IMG/VR virus record: IMGVR_UViG_3300028844_004001
Span: 1 to 33,976 of that record
DNA length: 33,976 bases
Origin: a virus
Direction: 5' to 3' (one strand)
Positions 32,616 through 33,976 of the stretch are shown one piece after another. The notes beneath the pieces are model-generated. The model did no database searches. It worked only from the letters and a program-made list of their open reading frames with translations, and was not told the origin of the DNA. Numbering within the stretch: position 1 is the stretch's first letter; each line of letters begins with the position of its first letter. Made by a program: the position numbers and the translations under genes.

Positions 32616-33299
32616 TAACAAATGCTAGGATGACTTGGGTGTAAGCCCTCGACTAAAACCCATTGAATTCAGGGGAAGTCTAGAACAGACAATCCTGAGC
32701 TAAGCAAGGAATCTATACCATATGTATCTCATCGATCATAATAAATTAAAAAAGGACCAAATTAAAGATCCATCACGTTGGCCTCAAGGTAAGTTCAAAA
32801 AGAAACCTTGTCGTAACTGTGGTGATATCTTTCAACCACACAGTCCTTCTGAACTTTATTGTGACGATAAGTGTAAGTCTGATGGAATAACCACAGCATA
32901 TCTATTAAGAACATACGGTATAACATTAATCGATTACAAAAACATGATAGAAGAGCAGGAAGGTCTTTGTAAGATCTGCCGAACGGAAGGATGGACAATG
33001 GCCAAACACCACAAGATTAAACTTGTAGTAGATCATTGTCACGCTTCTGGGAAAGTAAGAGGACTTCTTTGTCATAACTGTAACCGTGCTCTTGGCCTAC
33101 TTAAAGATAATGAAGATTATTTAGAAAGGGCTAAGGATTACTTGAAAGTGCAACGACTATCCGAAAGGAGTACACCTAAGCAGGTGGAAGCGGTGGGCCC
33201 CCAGTAATGGGGTGATGATATAGTCTACTCTATATGGGGACATATAGCAGTTCGTAAGAGAACGAGGTGAGTGGTTGCGTACTCATCTGAATATAAAGG
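32616..33299 (+). ncRNA. Group I intron in DNA polymerase gene
   Basis: The exon joint is fixed by protein sequence: T at 32615 plus AT at 33300-33301 makes a Tyr codon, giving AKTFIYAFLFGAG as in T7 polymerase. The 5' exon ends in U and the intron ends in G, as group I introns require. P1 is visible: exon TCATCT (32610-32615) pairs with GGATGA (32628-32633) with the final U.G. GCATT in exon 2 can pair with AATGC at 32621-32625 as P10. Core-like ACAATCCTGAGCTAAGC precedes the internal gene, and GATATAGTCTACTC follows it. Confidence 0.9.
32722..33207 (+). CDS. HNH homing endonuclease, endonuclease VII-like
   Basis: This 161-aa gene lies inside the intron. An N-terminal zinc finger-like part has PCRNCG and CDDKC. 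The catalytic His-Me finger has GLCKICRTE, then VVDHCHASGKVRGLLC and HNCNRALGLLKD, the hallmark of the T4 endonuclease VII-like family often found as free-standing or intron homing enzymes. It would cut intronless alleles of the polymerase gene and so spread the intron. The ribosome site is weak, consistent with limited expression. Confidence 0.9.
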   Translation: MYLIDHNKLKKDQIKDPSRWPQGKFKKKPCRNCGDIFQPHSPSELYCDDKCKSDGITTAYLLRTYGITLIDYKNMIEEQEGLCKICRTEGWTMAKHHKIKLVVDHCHASGKVRGLLCHNCNRALGLLKDNEDYLERAKDYLKVQRLSERSTPKQVEAVGPQ

Positions 33300-33823
33300 A
33301 TGCATTCCTGTTCGGTGCTGGTAATAAGAAGCTTGGTTCTATTGTAATGCCAAACGGTACAGAAGAACAACAGAAAGCTGCTGGTGCTGCTGCTAAGGAG
33401 AACTTCCTTAAAGCTATACCTAAACTAGAACAACTCATTAAGCAAGTACAGAAAGCCAGTAAGCGTGGTTGGTTACGAGGTCTTGATGGTCGTTGTATGT
33501 TTATGCGTAAAGGTGAGGATGGTCGTATCCAAGCTAACAAAGCACTTAACGTACTATGTCAAGGAGCTGGTGCTGTCATCATGACCCGTGCTAGAATCTG
33601 GGTATGGGATGAGATAGAGAAGCGTGGCTGGATAGATAGTGGTAAAGCTATTAAAGTTCTTGATTACCACGATGAAGAAACATGGGAATGTGATGCTGAT
33701 ATTGCGGAACAAGTAGCAGATTTACTTGTCCAAAGTATAGTGGAAGCAGGACTACATTTCAATCTTAAGATACCACTGGATGCTGAAGCACAGATAGGGC
33801 AGACATGGGCTGAGATACATTAA
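33300..33823 (+). CDS. DNA polymerase family A, exon 2
   Basis: Translation continues the split Tyr codon: AFLFGAGNKKLGSIV completes motif B (O helix), GWLRGLDGRCMFMRK matches the conserved region of T7 polymerase, and DYHDEETWECDAD is motif C with the catalytic His-Asp-Glu. The end, AQIGQTWAEIH, closely parallels the C-terminus of T7 polymerase. An in-frame start-like codon upstream of the exon is within the intron and is not used in this interpretation. Confidence 0.93.
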
Positions 33824-33849
33824 TGAATTAGTATATTGGAGATAATCTA

Positions 33850-33976
33850 ATGACAACAACAACAACGATTTACCAACTAGAGTTATATAGTTTTGATATT
33901 GGTAGTTATGTACCATATGAAGACTTAACCTATGCAACCTTAGAGTTAGCACAACAAGCTGTATCTTACCTTGAGA
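33850..33976 (+). CDS. Hypothetical protein, cut by window edge
   Basis: The ATG follows TTGGAGATAATCTA, a good ribosome site, 27 bases after the polymerase stop. The 42 visible codons begin MTTTTTIYQLELYSFDIGSY. Too little is visible to name it. Confidence 0.6.
   Translation, partial: MTTTTTIYQLELYSFDIGSYVPYEDLTYATLELAQQAVSYLE

Noticed and set aside
32616-32644. Continuation of polymerase exon 1 to the stop at 32644 as a genuine C-terminus
   Set aside because: It would end inside motif B; the spliced joint restores the conserved sequence exactly.

Overview
The window is a 34 kb segment of a tailed double-stranded DNA phage (Caudoviricetes), probably of short-tailed T7-like replication type. 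The evidence is a leftward terminase - portal - scaffold - capsid cassette, a rightward T7 gp4-like primase-helicase, and a T7-type family A DNA polymerase. No integrase, repressor, RNA polymerase, tail or lysis gene is recognised here. Sigma70-type promoters, Shine-Dalgarno sites and exact TTATCCACA DnaA boxes suggest a Gram-negative, probably gammaproteobacterial, host. No close relative can be named from sequence alone.

Layout. Positions 1-8591 (minus strand) hold the head and packaging operon. From its promoter end it runs through four small orphans, a DUF1353 protein, small terminase, a 63-aa protein, large terminase, portal, a 76-aa protein, scaffold, and a major capsid gene cut by the window edge. 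A TTGACA/TGCTATAAT promoter near 8700 and a G-rich leader precede it. Positions 8592-9652 are AT-rich and origin-like, with three exact DnaA boxes and six TTAAGTT repeats. Positions 9653-12494 carry a very AT-rich operon of five unrecognised genes with its own promoter and terminator. Positions 12557-13760 contain three near-identical tandem promoters, then about 550 nt of hairpin-rich non-coding DNA ending in a terminator.

Positions 13830-28409 are the rightward early region: about 22 mostly small orphan genes, many membrane-associated, interrupted by long structured non-coding stretches. The largest is 20005-21473. Roughly a third of the 12.5-28.6 kb interval has no gene, which is unusual for a phage. 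Positions 28598-33823 are the replication module: primase-helicase, three small proteins (two with zinc-ribbon-like cysteines) and DNA polymerase. The polymerase gene is split by a group I intron that carries an endonuclease VII-like HNH gene.

How it may work together: host RNA polymerase would start at the leftward promoter, the 9.6 kb promoter and the 12.86-13.2 kb promoter array. The rightward transcript passes through small host-takeover genes into replication genes, while the leftward one makes packaging and head proteins. Paired arms across the early region have G.U wobbles on the plus strand, which would be A.C mismatches on the other strand. This suggests the rightward RNA itself is folded, processed or functional. 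The best candidates for something undescribed are the two large non-coding zones (13.2-13.76 kb and 20.0-21.47 kb, the latter with tRNA T-arm-like hairpins) and the AT-rich orphan operon beside the origin.
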